A stretch of DNA of 64,000 bases. It comes from Edaphochlamys debaryana. Lineage: Eukaryota; Chlorophyta; Chlorophyceae; Chlamydomonadales. A program made the position numbers and the translations under genes. The notes under the pieces were generated by a model. That model was not told the DNA's origin. It was given only the letters and a program-made list of their open reading frames with translations, and did not search any database. The stretch lies in the NCBI GenBank assembly GCA_016858145.1, contig JAEHOE010000141.1:124001-188000 (forward strand), in the 5' to 3' direction. Positions 11,600 through 20,841 of this stretch are shown piece after piece (position 1 is the stretch's first letter; each line of letters begins with the position of its first letter).

Positions 11600-13259
11600 A
11601 TGCGTTACCTTTGTAACACCCGAAGCCCCCGGGGGCTCTCCTTCCACATGTGCAGGCAAGGATACTCCCACACCATTGCCCCACCACGCTAGACACATTG
11701 GAAGGCACTGCATCCGTGACACAGGCACTTGGTGGCTCTACAGGCGGCGCCTCGGCCGAGGGCTGACCCACAGGCGGTGCCTGAGGTGGTGGCCGGCTCG
11801 CCGGCGGTGCCGGGCCGCGCAGGCGCATGCGCTGCATGGCTTGCTCCAGCGGGATGGTGGCGGGCGACTGCTCCAGCTGCGCCCAGCTCGGAGCCAACCA
11901 CTGCCCCCCCTGAGGGTAAGCGGGATGCGGGACGCAGTTGGGCGCAGCGTCAGACAGCCGCCAGCAGCCCAGGAAGACCAGCATCACGATGGCGAAGGTG
12001 AAGGCCTTGTAGCTGTTGAAGCGCCAGCGCGCCGGCGTCGCCGACTTGGTGTTGGCGTCGGGCGGTACGTACTTGCACTTGGACACCTTGGCGCCCGCTG
12101 CGGCCGCCCAGCGCTCCGCCCGTTGCTGCAGGAACTGTCGCTTGACCAGGCTCAGGTGCTGGCGACGCGCCTGCTCCATAGCGGCAAAGGCCTGCGCACG
12201 CAGCTCCTCCAGTCGGCGCAGCTCGCGCCTCGCTTGGCGGGCCAGCTTGCGGTTGATGCTGCGCGTGACGCGGCGCAGGATCATGCAGCCCAGTCTCCAC
12301 TGCACGTGCTCCATCCAGTCATCCAGCTGCTCGTCCAGCTCCGCGTCGTCGTCAGACTCTTCCTCACTGCTTGTCGAGTGCCAGTCCTCGTCCTCGGTGT
12401 CGGTGGCGTTGGCACCGAAGGTGTCGTGCGGCTGCACAGGGCCGTAGACGGGGCTGGCCGCGATCAGGCGCGTGATGGCCCTGGGGCAGTGCGGGAGGGG
12501 AACCCAGATGCCGAAGGTAGTGGCACCGTTAGCAACAGTGCGGGCACTGAGATCGCAGAGCAGGTGCAGGGAACAAGCAAAGGACAAGCCGTAGACGTCG
12601 TGGTCAATCAGGCCGCAGTTGTCCCAGCCAGTGGAGTCTGAGTCGGCTGCCCTCCGCAAGGCGCTCGCCGCCACCACCAAGCAGCTCAACACGCTGCAAC
12701 AGACAGTCTCGGCGCTCCTCTCCACCTGCTGCTCCCCCTCCACGAGCGGCCAGGGCTCCCAGGCCCGTGCTCCGTGGCAGGGCCACGGCAGCTCCCAGGC
12801 CGGCCGCGGCACCAGCGACCGTGGCGGTTACGCTGGTGGGCGAGGCAGGGAACGTGGCTCCCCCGAGCGGATGATGGAAGGGTCTCCACCGAACCAGCGC
12901 GAGTCCTTGTCCCAGTCAGGGTCCGCCATGACCCCCGCGTCCTGAGCTACCATCGCGAGACGGTACAGCTCGCAGGCGGTGAGCTCCCCGACACTGATCG
13001 CTAGAGGGTTGCTTTGATCAACCATCACCAGGCCCAGGAGATCAACCGTCTCGAGCGGGATGGCCTCGACGGTCGCCCCAAAGGAGGTCGTGAAAGCCTC
13101 GTCGTATGAAAGCACCAACCCGGGCAAGTACGCTCGCCCGTCCAGGTAGATAGTCTGCTGCGTGGCAAAGTGATAGCAAACGTGGAACCGTCATTGCAAT
13201 GTGGATGTGGACCACGCACCCGGCGGCACAGTGTTGAGAAGAATTAGTCTCACCGGCAT
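11600..13259 (-). CDS. Cassette ORF B: acidic, coiled-coil, single-TM protein, unrecognised
   Basis: A spliced minus-strand model is phase-consistent: exon 1 13259-13254 (Met-Pro, donor GTGAGAC), exon 2 13157-12890, exon 3 from 12637 downward. Exon 2 encodes QTIYLDGRAYLPGLVLSYDE and ETVDLLGLVMVDQSNPLAIS. Exon 3 encodes GWDNCGLIDHDVYGLSFACS, an Asp/Glu/Ser-rich stretch (about 12330-12410), a basic amphipathic helix rich in Arg/Gln (about 12080-12290), then a transmembrane segment AFTFAIVMLVFLGCW (about 11950-12005) and a Pro-rich tail. The 3' end is unresolved: the frame stays open into ORF A's antisense. No known family is recognised. The order soluble domain, acidic linker, coiled coil, membrane anchor suggests a membrane-attached or virion-type protein, but that is inference. 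Confidence 0.5.
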
Positions 13260-13349
13260 GCAGTAGCGGCGCCCCCAGCTCACTGACGAGGAGCGGGCGC
13301 TGCGCCGCTGCCCGTTGGTGACTCGCGCCTCTCGGCCTCCCTGGGCCGG

Positions 13350-13856
13350 GTGAGCGTGCCACTGGCCCTCTCCCTGGTGCTCTGCCTGCTGGTGCAGTGG
13401 CTGGCGCTTGCCGGTGGCATGCCCACCTACCAGCCCGACGCCCTCATGGGGGGGCACCTGCACGTGCAGCCGCCAACCAGCCGCGCTCGCAGCCACGGCA
13501 ACTACGTGGTCCCGCCAGTCTGCAAACCACCGCGCTTGCCGCTGCAGTCGCCGCCCAACGTCTCTCCCGCCAAGGCCCTGGGTGCCAGCGGCTCTGCAGG
13601 CTCCCCGACGCCCACAAGTGAGGCCAGCCTGGGCCCGCCGGGTCCCAGCCCAGGCCCGCCTGGTCCCAGCCAGGCCCTGCCAGGCCCCGAGGTGACTCCC
13701 GTTGCCTCCGGCGCCGGCATCAACTCCCCTGACGGCATCCGTCGTGTGCCCAAAGACCCCCGGTTCGTCAAGGATGAGAAGTACGGCTACACCTGGTGCG
13801 AGCGCCCTGACCTGCCGCCTGAGTTGCGTCAAGGCTTCAAGGACCTGTCGCCGTAG
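13350..13856 (+). CDS. Cassette ORF C: membrane-anchor-like, proline-rich protein
   Basis: An open plus-strand frame of 168 codons with the first internal ATG at 13419. Upstream of that ATG, in frame, is a strongly hydrophobic segment (VPLALSLVLCLLVQWLALAG), so the true start is probably further upstream, possibly in another exon, and is not resolved. The middle is Pro/Gly-rich (PPGPSPGPPGPSQALPGP). The C-terminus is non-repetitive: RRVPKDPRFVKDEKYGYTWC and PDLPPELRQGFKDLSP, then stop. The stop codon lies in the terminal block shared with 6967-7035, so C is the last gene of the element. Family unknown. Confidence 0.4.
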   Translation: MSVPLALSLVLCLLVQWLALAGGMPTYQPDALMGGHLHVQPPTSRARSHGNYVVPPVCKPPRLPLQSPPNVSPAKALGASGSAGSPTPTSEASLGPPGPSPGPPGPSQALPGPEVTPVASGAGINSPDGIRRVPKDPRFVKDEKYGYTWCERPDLPPELRQGFKDLSP

Positions 13857-13906
13857 CTCCTCGAAGAGTCGGTAGACTCGTAGAGTGAGTGGAGGACCTA
13901 AATGTC
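13848..13906 (+). mobile_element. Terminal block of the three-ORF element
   Basis: Matches 6967-7035 (GTCGCCGTAGCTCCTCG; GTAGAGTGAGTGGAGGACC; TAAATGTC), with the second copy shortened in the middle. The sequence is unrelated beyond 13906, which defines an element end. Confidence 0.55.
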
Positions 13907-14387
13907 GGGCACTTCTGTCATGGGCTTCCGATAGCGCCCCCCGCCCCTCGCGAACAGAAGCCCAGCGATGGCTCTATTGTTATCAGCGATTTTTTACGCC
14001 CCACAAGCAGGTCGCAAATCGCGTCCCGATCTTCCTGGATTGTCGCGCTGATGTCGAGGTGTTTGCGCGAGAACGGTTGCTTGCCCGTACAATATTAAAG
14101 GAGATAGCAACGGGGCGCGGGCGTGCAGTATTCGAGAAAATGTCATGTGCAGCGACAAAATGCGGGGGCGCCGACCTAGGTTCGGCGACGGCTGCTGTCC
14201 GGGGCCTACTCGGAATTCTTCTGGGGATACACTAGTCACATCGGACAGGAGTTGAGCGCGGATGGCCAGTGCGGCACCCAACCGCATGTGGACCGACTCG
14301 GGAGCACAATGCCGAGTGTTGTTTTCGCGCGCCAGGGGCCTGGCCCCGTTGCAGGTGTAAAGCCAAGGTCATCATAGTTCCATGGGT

Positions 14388-14402
14388 GGCCGGTAACCGG
14401 CC
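14388..14402. repeat. 15-bp hairpin GGCCGGT-A-ACCGGCC
   Basis: Perfect 7-bp arms around one base, 17 bp before a second and longer palindrome. Confidence 0.8.
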
Positions 14403-14449
14403 TTTTGCGATGGTCGGCTGAGCGTCGCCGGCCGGCGACGCTCCGGGGT
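14397..14449. repeat. Palindromic element copy 3, perfect 24-bp palindrome
   Basis: TTTTGCGAT and a spacer precede a perfect self-complementary 24-mer at 14420-14443, with half-site GAGCGTCGCCGG. Its arms and left flank (GGCCTTTTGCGA) align with the copies at 7637 and 7883. Confidence 0.7.
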
Positions 14450-14538
14450 GTTGCGCGCAGTGGTCGGTCGGTGTCAAACTCCAAGGCGACCTGCTTTAAC
14501 GATTGTTATGGGATACAGATACACTGTACCGAATCTGG

Positions 14539-15297
14539 AGGAGGTAAGATAGCCGGGCGGGGCGTCTAGCGATGCGAGCTCGCGCGGGACCCTCGCGCAT
14601 GCTCCCCATTCTATCTCGCGATACCTCCGCCGACCTTGAACAGAAGTGCTAGTTCGTGCTGTAATCCTCCATCGCTGACTTCGAGCCATCGATACTGCAA
14701 GGGGAGGCCTGTTGGGGGTGAAGTGAACCATGGTTCGGTCTCTGCGGGCTGGAGCCATCTCCGAACCTGGACGGCCTGGGACTCTCAGCTTGGAGGTGCA
14801 GCCGCAGTCTGGGGTATGTGCTGTCAGGTTAGGGCGCTTATGAGGACCCCTGGGCGCGGGCAGACGCACTCTTCTGCCCCGCGCCTGCCTGGGTCTGCCC
14901 GCTTTGAGGTGGTGCAACCAGCAGCAGCGGCACAGGCATGAGCTGCTGCACTGCTAGGGGACCATTCACTCGTGCTTGGGGGACCGTCTGGCCCCGTGCT
15001 GCCTCCAGTGCATGGGTGCCAGCCGACGGGGGCTCTCGGGTTGCGTCCCTCCCTCATAGCATACCAAGACCCGGTGTTTCTCAACGCCTTGACGCTAAGG
15101 ACGGGGTATGGCTCCTCATCCCACGGCGCACAACCCTAAACCCTACACCAACCCATGGAGCATGCAATTGACACCGTGAGCACTTGTGTCAGGCAGGCCT
15201 TGCCCGAAAGGGGGTCAGCAGGGGCCGAAACCTTCGGTACATGGGCACGAAACATGGGTCTCCAGGGGAGAATCCTGCGTGACCCCTGCACGGAAGT
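14539..15297. repeat. Direct repeat copy 1
   Basis: This 759-bp segment recurs, nearly identical, at 16656-17548. Homology starts at AGGAGGTAAGATAGCCGGGC and ends at CCCCTGCACGGAAGT. It includes a telomere-like CCCTAAACCCTA at 15134-15145. Either a long terminal repeat of a degenerate retroelement or a segmental duplication; no primer-binding site or TG...CA ends were recognised. Confidence 0.9.
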
Positions 15298-16655
15298 TGC
15301 CAAATCCGTTTCGTGTAGAGCCCTCAGAATCGAAACTTGCACGAGAACGAAAGGAAGATAGCAGCACTGCCCGTAGCCCCAAGGCACAAAAGGAGTTGGC
15401 AGTGTTCTGCACTCCGCTTGGACCCCGGAAAAGGTCAAGCTAGTGCAGCCGTCAAGTCGCGGTGTGCCAATCGCCCCCTCGTGCTCTGTGCTGGATTGCG
15501 ATTGGACCGCTTCAAGCTCTCGCAGCCGTGTTACGATCAGCTGACTTGGTGCCCAAGCGCGATCACCCGACTCCCCAACTTCTGCTGGCTTCTACCGGTA
15601 CAGGAGGCCGTACAGGAAGCCGTACAGAAAGCATGCCTCACCCCTCACTCGGCTTTGTTTCCTCTCGCACCCCACTGACAGTGCCGAGGTCCCCACCTAG
15701 CCTCGCTCCGACGTCGCCATTCCCGGCTAGTACCCCACCTTGCCCAGACGGTTTCGGGCCTCGCGTTGCTATTGCCGCGCCTGACGGTGCTCTCCTGGGC
15801 TTCCACGACCGCGGTGTAGGTGCGATGACGGGTGCGGGTCATGTTATTGGCTTTCGTGGGTTTACATGCTCGCTTGGGCCCAGGGCCCTGCTTGGGCCTG
15901 GCTGGGCCTTTCGTCCGCGTGACTGTGGCACTGCCGGCAGGGCGCTTTGCCTTAGCCAACACAGCATGCTTATGGGTTCTGGGTCTGGGCTCCGCTAGGT
16001 AGGGCTGCTCGGCTGGGTTTCCGCGGTCGCGGATGCTATCTATGACCTTCTGGCGTCCCAAGCGAGTGCGGGAGCGGCCCAGTGATGCCGGAACTCTCGC
16101 GAATTGCTTCCGCACGTCGCGGTTCTGGAGCACTAGCCATTTCAGGGAGAAGCGCGGGGCACATGTATGATACCTAGAAGGCCATTGGAGCGATAGGAGC
16201 TGGCCGCAAGCCCAAGTTGAGCGCGTCGACGGTCGGCATGTCGCACAATCGCGGCCCACTTGCGACCTCTACCAAACCAAGTTGGGCCTGCTCAAATGGC
16301 CTCCTGGTAGCATACAGCTTCCTGGAAGTGGCAAGTTGGCTATTCAGAAGCCTTCTGGCGTTTGGTTGGCGGCACGCCCCCGACACGCCCATGCCAGCCC
16401 AACCCAGGCCCCCTACGTAGCAAGCGAACAAGATGGGTGTCAGCTTCCTCGAAGCTGGAAAAAGGGCTCAGCCCTAGAATTTCTGGGCAGCGACATATGC
16501 GTGCAGGCACGGTGCAAAGCGCGGGGCCGTGTGGCACGCTACGCGCGAAGCTTCGGGGGGACAGGGGGCCGAGGATGGACGCGGGCGAAACACATTTCCA
16601 CGCCGACCGGCGACAAACTGTTGCCCGTACTTCCTCCTCAACGGATCTGAGTTGC
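15298..16655. other. Spacer between the direct repeats
   Basis: No reverse transcriptase, integrase or other known domain is visible. A minus-strand ORF at 15645-16259 is listed separately with low confidence. A small tandem of GTACAGGAGGCC-like units lies at 15598-15630. Confidence 0.5.
15645..16259 (-). CDS. Possible basic protein ORF, unrecognised
   Basis: A 204-codon ORF rich in Arg and Lys (FSLKWLVLQNRDVRKQF; RTRLGRQKVIDSIRDRGN; AKAKRPAGSATVTRTKG). The composition resembles a nucleic-acid-binding protein more than the random GC-rich ORFs around it, but there is no known motif. It lies between the two direct repeats, so it might be an internal gene of a non-autonomous element. Confidence 0.2.
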   Translation of the reverse strand: MGRDCATCRPSTRSTWACGQLLSLQWPSRYHTCAPRFSLKWLVLQNRDVRKQFARVPASLGRSRTRLGRQKVIDSIRDRGNPAEQPYLAEPRPRTHKHAVLAKAKRPAGSATVTRTKGPARPKQGPGPKRACKPTKANNMTRTRHRTYTAVVEAQESTVRRGNSNARPETVWARWGTSREWRRRSEARWGPRHCQWGARGNKAE

Positions 16656-17548
16656 AGGAGGTAAGATAGCCGGGCGGGGCGTCTAGCGATGCGAGCTCGC
16701 GCGGGACCCTCGCGCATGCTCACCATTCTCGCGATACCTCCGCCGACCTTGAACAGAAGTGCTAGTTCGTGCTGTAATCCTCCATCGCTGACTTTGAGCC
16801 ATCGATACTGCAAGGGGAGGCCTGTTGGGGGTGAAGTGAACCATGGTTCGGTCCCTGCGGGCTGGAGCCATCTCCGAACCTGGACGGCCTGGGACTCTCA
16901 GCTTGGAGGTGCAGCCGCAGTCTGGGGTATGTGCTGTCAGGCTAGGGCGCTTATGAGGACCCCTGGGCGCGGGCAGACGCACTCTTCTGCCCCGCGCCTG
17001 CCTGGGTCTGCCCGCTTTGTTGTTGTTGTTGTTGTTGTTGTTACACGGACATGGTACCAGCCGTGAACCCCCATACGGGCCGTGGGCCAAAGGGGAATGT
17101 GTTCAGTGAAGCACAAACAAGGTCAACGGAATCCAGCCAGGTGCCAGGCCAGGTTTGAGGTGGTGCAACCAGCAGCAGCGGCACAGGCACGAGCTGCTGC
17201 ACTGCTGGGGGACCATTAACTCGTGCTTGGGGGACCGTCTGGCCCCGTGCTGCCTCCAGTGCATGGGTGCCAGCCGACGGGGGCTCTCGGGTTGCGTCCC
17301 TCCCTCATAGCATACCAAGACCCGGTGTTTCTCAACGCCTTGACGCTAAGGACGGGGTATGGCTCCTCATCCCACGGCGCACAACCCTAAACCCTACACC
17401 AACCCATGGAGCATGCAATTGACACCGTGAGCACTTGTGTCAGGCAGGCCTTGCCCGAAAGGGGGTCAGCAGGGGCCGAAACCTTCGGTACATGGGCACG
17501 AAACATGGGTCTCCAGGGGAGAATCCTGCGTGACCCCTGCACGGAAGT
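16656..17548. repeat. Direct repeat copy 2 (with insertion)
   Basis: Second copy of the 14539-15297 segment, interrupted by a 138-bp insertion at 17020-17157 and ending exactly where the KDZ element begins. The telomere-like CCCTAAACCCTA is at 17385-17396. Confidence 0.9.
17020..17157 (-). mobile_element. 5'-truncated retro-insertion with (CAA)n tail
   Basis: Copy 1 reads CCCGCTTTGAGGTGG without interruption. Copy 2 has about eight TTG units followed by ~110 bp of unique sequence, then a repeated TTTG and AGGTGG. On the minus strand this is a short body ending in a (CAA)n tail, flanked by a 4-bp target duplication (TTTG), as expected for a truncated LINE or SINE. Too short to name the family. 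Confidence 0.65.
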
Positions 17549-17944
17549 GAGCTATGGACTGCTCCCCACATGTGCGGGAAAAGGGGGTTGGGGAGGGGAA
17601 AAAACCCCGGATTCCACGGTGCGTGGGGGGGATTAGCCCCTCGGCATATATAATTACCGGAGCCCGCATTTTTGACAGCGCACAGATGGCTTCCAGCTCA
17701 GCTGCTATAGCATAAGGAAGCTAGGGGTGAGCCTCCGGGCTGGTGCGCGCGGCCGCCCCCGCAAGTTGGCCCCGCGACCATCGCAACGCTCTCCAACCCT
17801 ATGCCGCACCGGCCACGCGTACCCTTGAGACCCGCCCCACCGTTGCCCATACTCACATAGACATTAAATCAGCACATACGGAGGACAGAAAGAGCTACCG
17901 GCAGTCTCCATGGGAGCGATGCTAAGTTCATGCACTGCTGCTAG
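17549..17944. repeat. Left terminal inverted repeat of KDZ element
   Basis: 396 bp, reverse-complementary to 20434-20829. Differences include GCTACCGGCAG versus GCTGCCGGTGG and CCTCGGCATA versus CCTCTGCATA. Confidence 0.93.
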
Positions 17945-18090
17945 AGGTTAGCAGACATGCCGAAGGTGCGCACAAGTGGTGTTGATGGTAGCAGTTTCGG
18001 GAAAGCTCTTCATGCGGTGGCGCGACCGTGAAGGACCGTGTTACCTCTTCTACGTGCCTCTCCTGCATCTGAGACTCCTCTGCTCCTCTG

Positions 18091-20405
18091 CTACCTGTCC
18101 TGTGCAGGCCGGACCCGTGGCCGGACCCGTGGCGAGGCAGCTGGCTGACAGGCATCGCAGCCTTCTGAACGATATGGGCACGATATGTCGTACCACCAAA
18201 ACCGGACTCCCGTCTGCCGCTGCAGGAAGGAGTCCAGCGCCACGGTTGCGTACGCGTGCCGCTCGCCGGTGAAAAAGTTCATCATCCGGTACAGCACGCC
18301 GTGACGGCAGAGCGCAAAGCCCATGCCCGTGACGAGCTTCTGCGCACATAAGGGGCGTAAGTGAGCATGTTGGAGGAAGACCCAGGCGCAAATGATTGCA
18401 CGGCACACTACACACGACACACTGCTTGCGCTACTTGAGGGCTCGTCAGACGCACCCTGCTTGACGACTCGGCCACCACCTTGTCGGCCGCGAAGTTGGA
18501 GCAATGGTTTGGCCCCACGTCTCGCGAGGCGGCACCATCACCAAGCGTGCTGAGTACGCTTTGGTTGCTGAGCAGCACCCGTCGTCGCTGCAGCTGTGGG
18601 TACTGCTGTGTGTAAGAGGGGAGGTGCTGGCGGCGGCGCCAGAAGATTCCGTCCAGCTTGAAGTTTCCGTCAAAGTGGATCGAATGAATCACCCCAGGGC
18701 CCAGGCCACAGGACTCGACTCCCCCACGGAGAGGAATGCCCCATTCCGATGACGTCCCGGCTGTAGCTGCAAGAGCGCTGCGGAAGCCGTCGATTCCGCC
18801 CAAGCTCGCCGCTGCGCTATCAGGCCCGCTGGTAAGCCCAATGTGCACCCCCGGCGCAGCCATTGCTCGCCCTGCTCCAGCCGCCGGTTCAGCTTCTCCA
18901 CGGCCCAGCGCCCCCGCCTCCGCTGGCTCGGTCGGCCAGCCCGTCAGGCCAGAGCCAGAGCCCGAAGCGGCCGCCGCCACAGGCTGTGCGGCTGCGGCTG
19001 CCCCGCCTTCCCCACGGCCCAGCGGCCCCGCCTCCGCTGGCTCCGTCGGCCGGCCCGTCAGGCCAGAGCCACAGCCCGAAGCGGCCGCCGCCACAGGCTG
19101 TGCGGCTGCGGCTGCCCCGCCTTCCCCACGGCCCAGCGCCCCCGCCTCCGCTGGCTTGGTCGGCCGGCCCGTCAGGCCAGAGCCACAGCCCGAAGCGGCC
19201 GCCGCCACAGGCTGTGCGGCTGGGGCTGCCCCGCCTTCCCCACGGCCCAGCGCCCCCGCCTCCGCTGGCTTGGTCGGCCGGCCCGTCAGGCCAGAGCCAC
19301 AGCCCGAAGCGGCCGCCGCCACAGGCTGTGCGGCTGCGGCTGCCCCGCCTTCCCCACGGCCCAGCGCCCCCGCGTCCGCTGGCTCCGTCGGCCGGCACGT
19401 CAGGCCAGAGCCAGAGCCGGCCGCCCGTGGCTGTACTGTGGCTGAGCAGCCGCAGCACGGACACGAGTTCAGGGAACCAGAGGGCCACCCACTGATACGC
19501 TCGGGGAAGTCAGCGCACAGCCCCTGGAGGTAGTGGTACGCTAAGAGGACGGGTCGCAGCCTCTTCCGTAAAGTCGTGGCGGGCAGGCGTGCCGGGAGTG
19601 AAGCGCTGTTCTGCTCCCAGTTTGAGAGCAGGCCAGCACAGAAGCGGTCTGCGCTTATGTGCCGCGTAAAGCGCTCCAGCACGTCAAACTGCTGGGGCAG
19701 CGTCTGATGCCACCACAGAGCAACGTACGAGTCCTTGCTGCTTGGCAGGGTCAGGCCCAGCGCCGTGTCCGGGAGGCAGTCGACAGCGCACGGCGACACG
19801 GAGAAGTACTGCCTGCATTCGCTGCACCAACGCCGAGGTACCTTGACCTCTACGGGCTGGTCCCAGGTGATGATGATGACTTCGCGGCTGAGGGCGGCAG
19901 CAGGGCTCCCGTGCCGGTGGCACGTTGGGCACTCAACATGTTCGGCCGCCGCTTGGACCGTGCGACACATGGCAGCCCGCTGCTCGGCCAGTAGAGCAGC
20001 TCTAGCTACGTGTGCGGCATAGTAGAAGTGGAGGTAGGCACCGGCGAGAGCCGGGTCGTAAGGCAGGCCGTGGTTGCTCATGTCCTCCTCCTCGTCGTCG
20101 CTGAGTTGGGCCGCCAGGCCCTCCAGATCACTGGCTGCCGAGCACCAGTTGTCGTCATCGTTGTCATCCTCGTCATAGCGCCACCCAGTCCCGTAGTCAT
20201 CATCACAAGCGGGCAAGCCAGTCCCGCCCAGAGGCTTCTGCTTGTGCCGTTTATCGTGCGCTCGAGCTGCTGCCCTCACATGTCCGGCGAGCTTGTGACT
20301 AGCCAGGCCCTGAGCCAGGCCAGGCTTTGTAAGTCTGCCCTTCTTCTTATCGCGCTCCCTCTTCTTCCTTTGCTGAGCACTCTTATGGGCACGCGCCTTG
20401 CCCAT
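18091..20405 (-). pseudogene. KDZ transposase, C-terminally truncated
   Basis: Two exons in phase: 20405-18456 and 18339-18091 (donor GTGCGTC, acceptor GTGCGCAG), 732 codons. The N-terminus is basic (GKARAHKSAQQRKKRERDKK), followed by an acidic patch and a zinc-cluster region (CPTCHRHG ... WCSECRQYFSVSPC). A five-unit 39-residue Ala/Gly/Pro repeat follows, then the first catalytic block (IHSIHFDGNFKLDG). Exon 2 holds a second KDZ block (GFALCRHGVLYRMMNFFTGE; FWWYDISCPYR). The reading frame stops soon after YDISC. KDZ enzymes normally continue several hundred residues with the remaining acidic catalytic residue, and there is no room for them before the left terminal repeat. The copy is therefore probably inactive but could be mobilised in trans. 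Confidence 0.8.
18880..19420. repeat. 117-bp coding minisatellite in the transposase
   Basis: About five tandem 117-bp units, in frame, each encoding a version of QPVAAAASGCGSGLTGRP and EAGALGRGEGGAA. Units are nearly identical, pointing to recent expansion. Confidence 0.9.
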
Positions 20406-20433
20406 TTAGGTGAGGTAGGTGAACTAGCCCCGA

Positions 20434-20829
20434 CTAGCAGCAGTGCATGAACTTAGCATCGCTCCCATGGAGACCACCGGCAGCTCTTTCTGTCCTCCGT
20501 ATGTGCTGATTTAATGTCTATGTGAGTATGGGCAACGGTGGGGCGGGTCTCAAGGGTACGCGTGGCCGGTGCGGCATAGGGTTGGAGAGCGTTGCGATGG
20601 TCGCGGGGCCAACTTGCGGGGGCGGCCGCGCGCACCAGCCCGGAGGCTCACCCCTAGCTTCCTTATGCTATAGCAGCTGAGCTGGAAGCCATCTGTGCGC
20701 TGTCAAAAATGCGGGCTCCGGTAATTATATATGCAGAGGGGCTAATCCCCCCCACGCACCGTGGAATCCGGGGTTTTTTCCCCTCCCCAACCCCCTTTTC
20801 CCGCACATGTGGGGAGCAGTCCATAGCTC
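20434..20829. repeat. Right terminal inverted repeat of KDZ element
   Basis: Reverse complement of 17549-17944. It ends 28 bp upstream (on the minus strand) of the transposase ATG. Confidence 0.93.
20719..20735 (-). promoter_or_regulatory. Possible TATA box in transposon TIR
   Basis: On the minus strand the terminal repeat reads GCATATATAATTAC about 320 bp upstream of the transposase start. It is the only AT-rich motif there, so it may be the transposase promoter. Confidence 0.35.
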
Positions 20830-20841
20830 TGGAATACCTAC

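Larger units (their letters stand above)
13907..14538. other. Non-coding spacer with strong palindromes
   Basis: No coding region is supported. Two palindromes listed separately lie at 14388-14443. Confidence 0.5.
17549..20829 (-). mobile_element. KDZ-superfamily DNA transposon
   Basis: A 3.28-kb element bounded by 396-bp terminal inverted repeats that differ at only a handful of positions, beginning GAGCTATGGACTGCTCCCC. It carries one minus-strand transposase gene with KDZ (Kyakuja-Dileera-Zisupton) hallmarks. The sequences immediately outside the repeats (ACGGAAGT left, TGGAATAC right) are not an identical 8-bp duplication, so the insertion has been rearranged or the TSD has decayed. The near-identical repeats argue for recent activity. 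Confidence 0.85.

Noticed and set aside
12619..12945. Plus-strand gag-like ORF (SAALRKALAATTKQLNTLQQ then Gly/Arg-rich)
   Set aside because: It has no ATG start and overlaps an intron and exon of ORF B, whose minus-strand splice phases agree on both sides. The coiled-coil look may be chance in GC-rich DNA. Kept only as an alternative.
13191..13832. 213-codon minus-strand ORF upstream of ORF B
   Set aside because: It overlaps the better-looking ORF C on the other strand, is full of Gly/Ala/Arg, and ORF B can start at ATG 13259 within it.
13885..14235. 116-codon plus ORF after the cassette
   Set aside because: It begins inside the element's terminal block and has no motif; it overlaps equally open frames.
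15134..17396. Chromosome end / telomere array
   Set aside because: Only two partial CCCTAAA units occur, inside both copies of an internal repeat.
14539..17548. Complete LTR retrotransposon
   Set aside because: The direct repeats lack TG...CA ends, no primer-binding site is seen, and the interior has no gag, protease, RT or integrase motifs.
18736..19533. Plus-strand Ala/Pro-rich ORFs over the KDZ minisatellite
   Set aside because: Antisense of the transposase repeat; the minus strand carries the KDZ motifs on both sides in frame.
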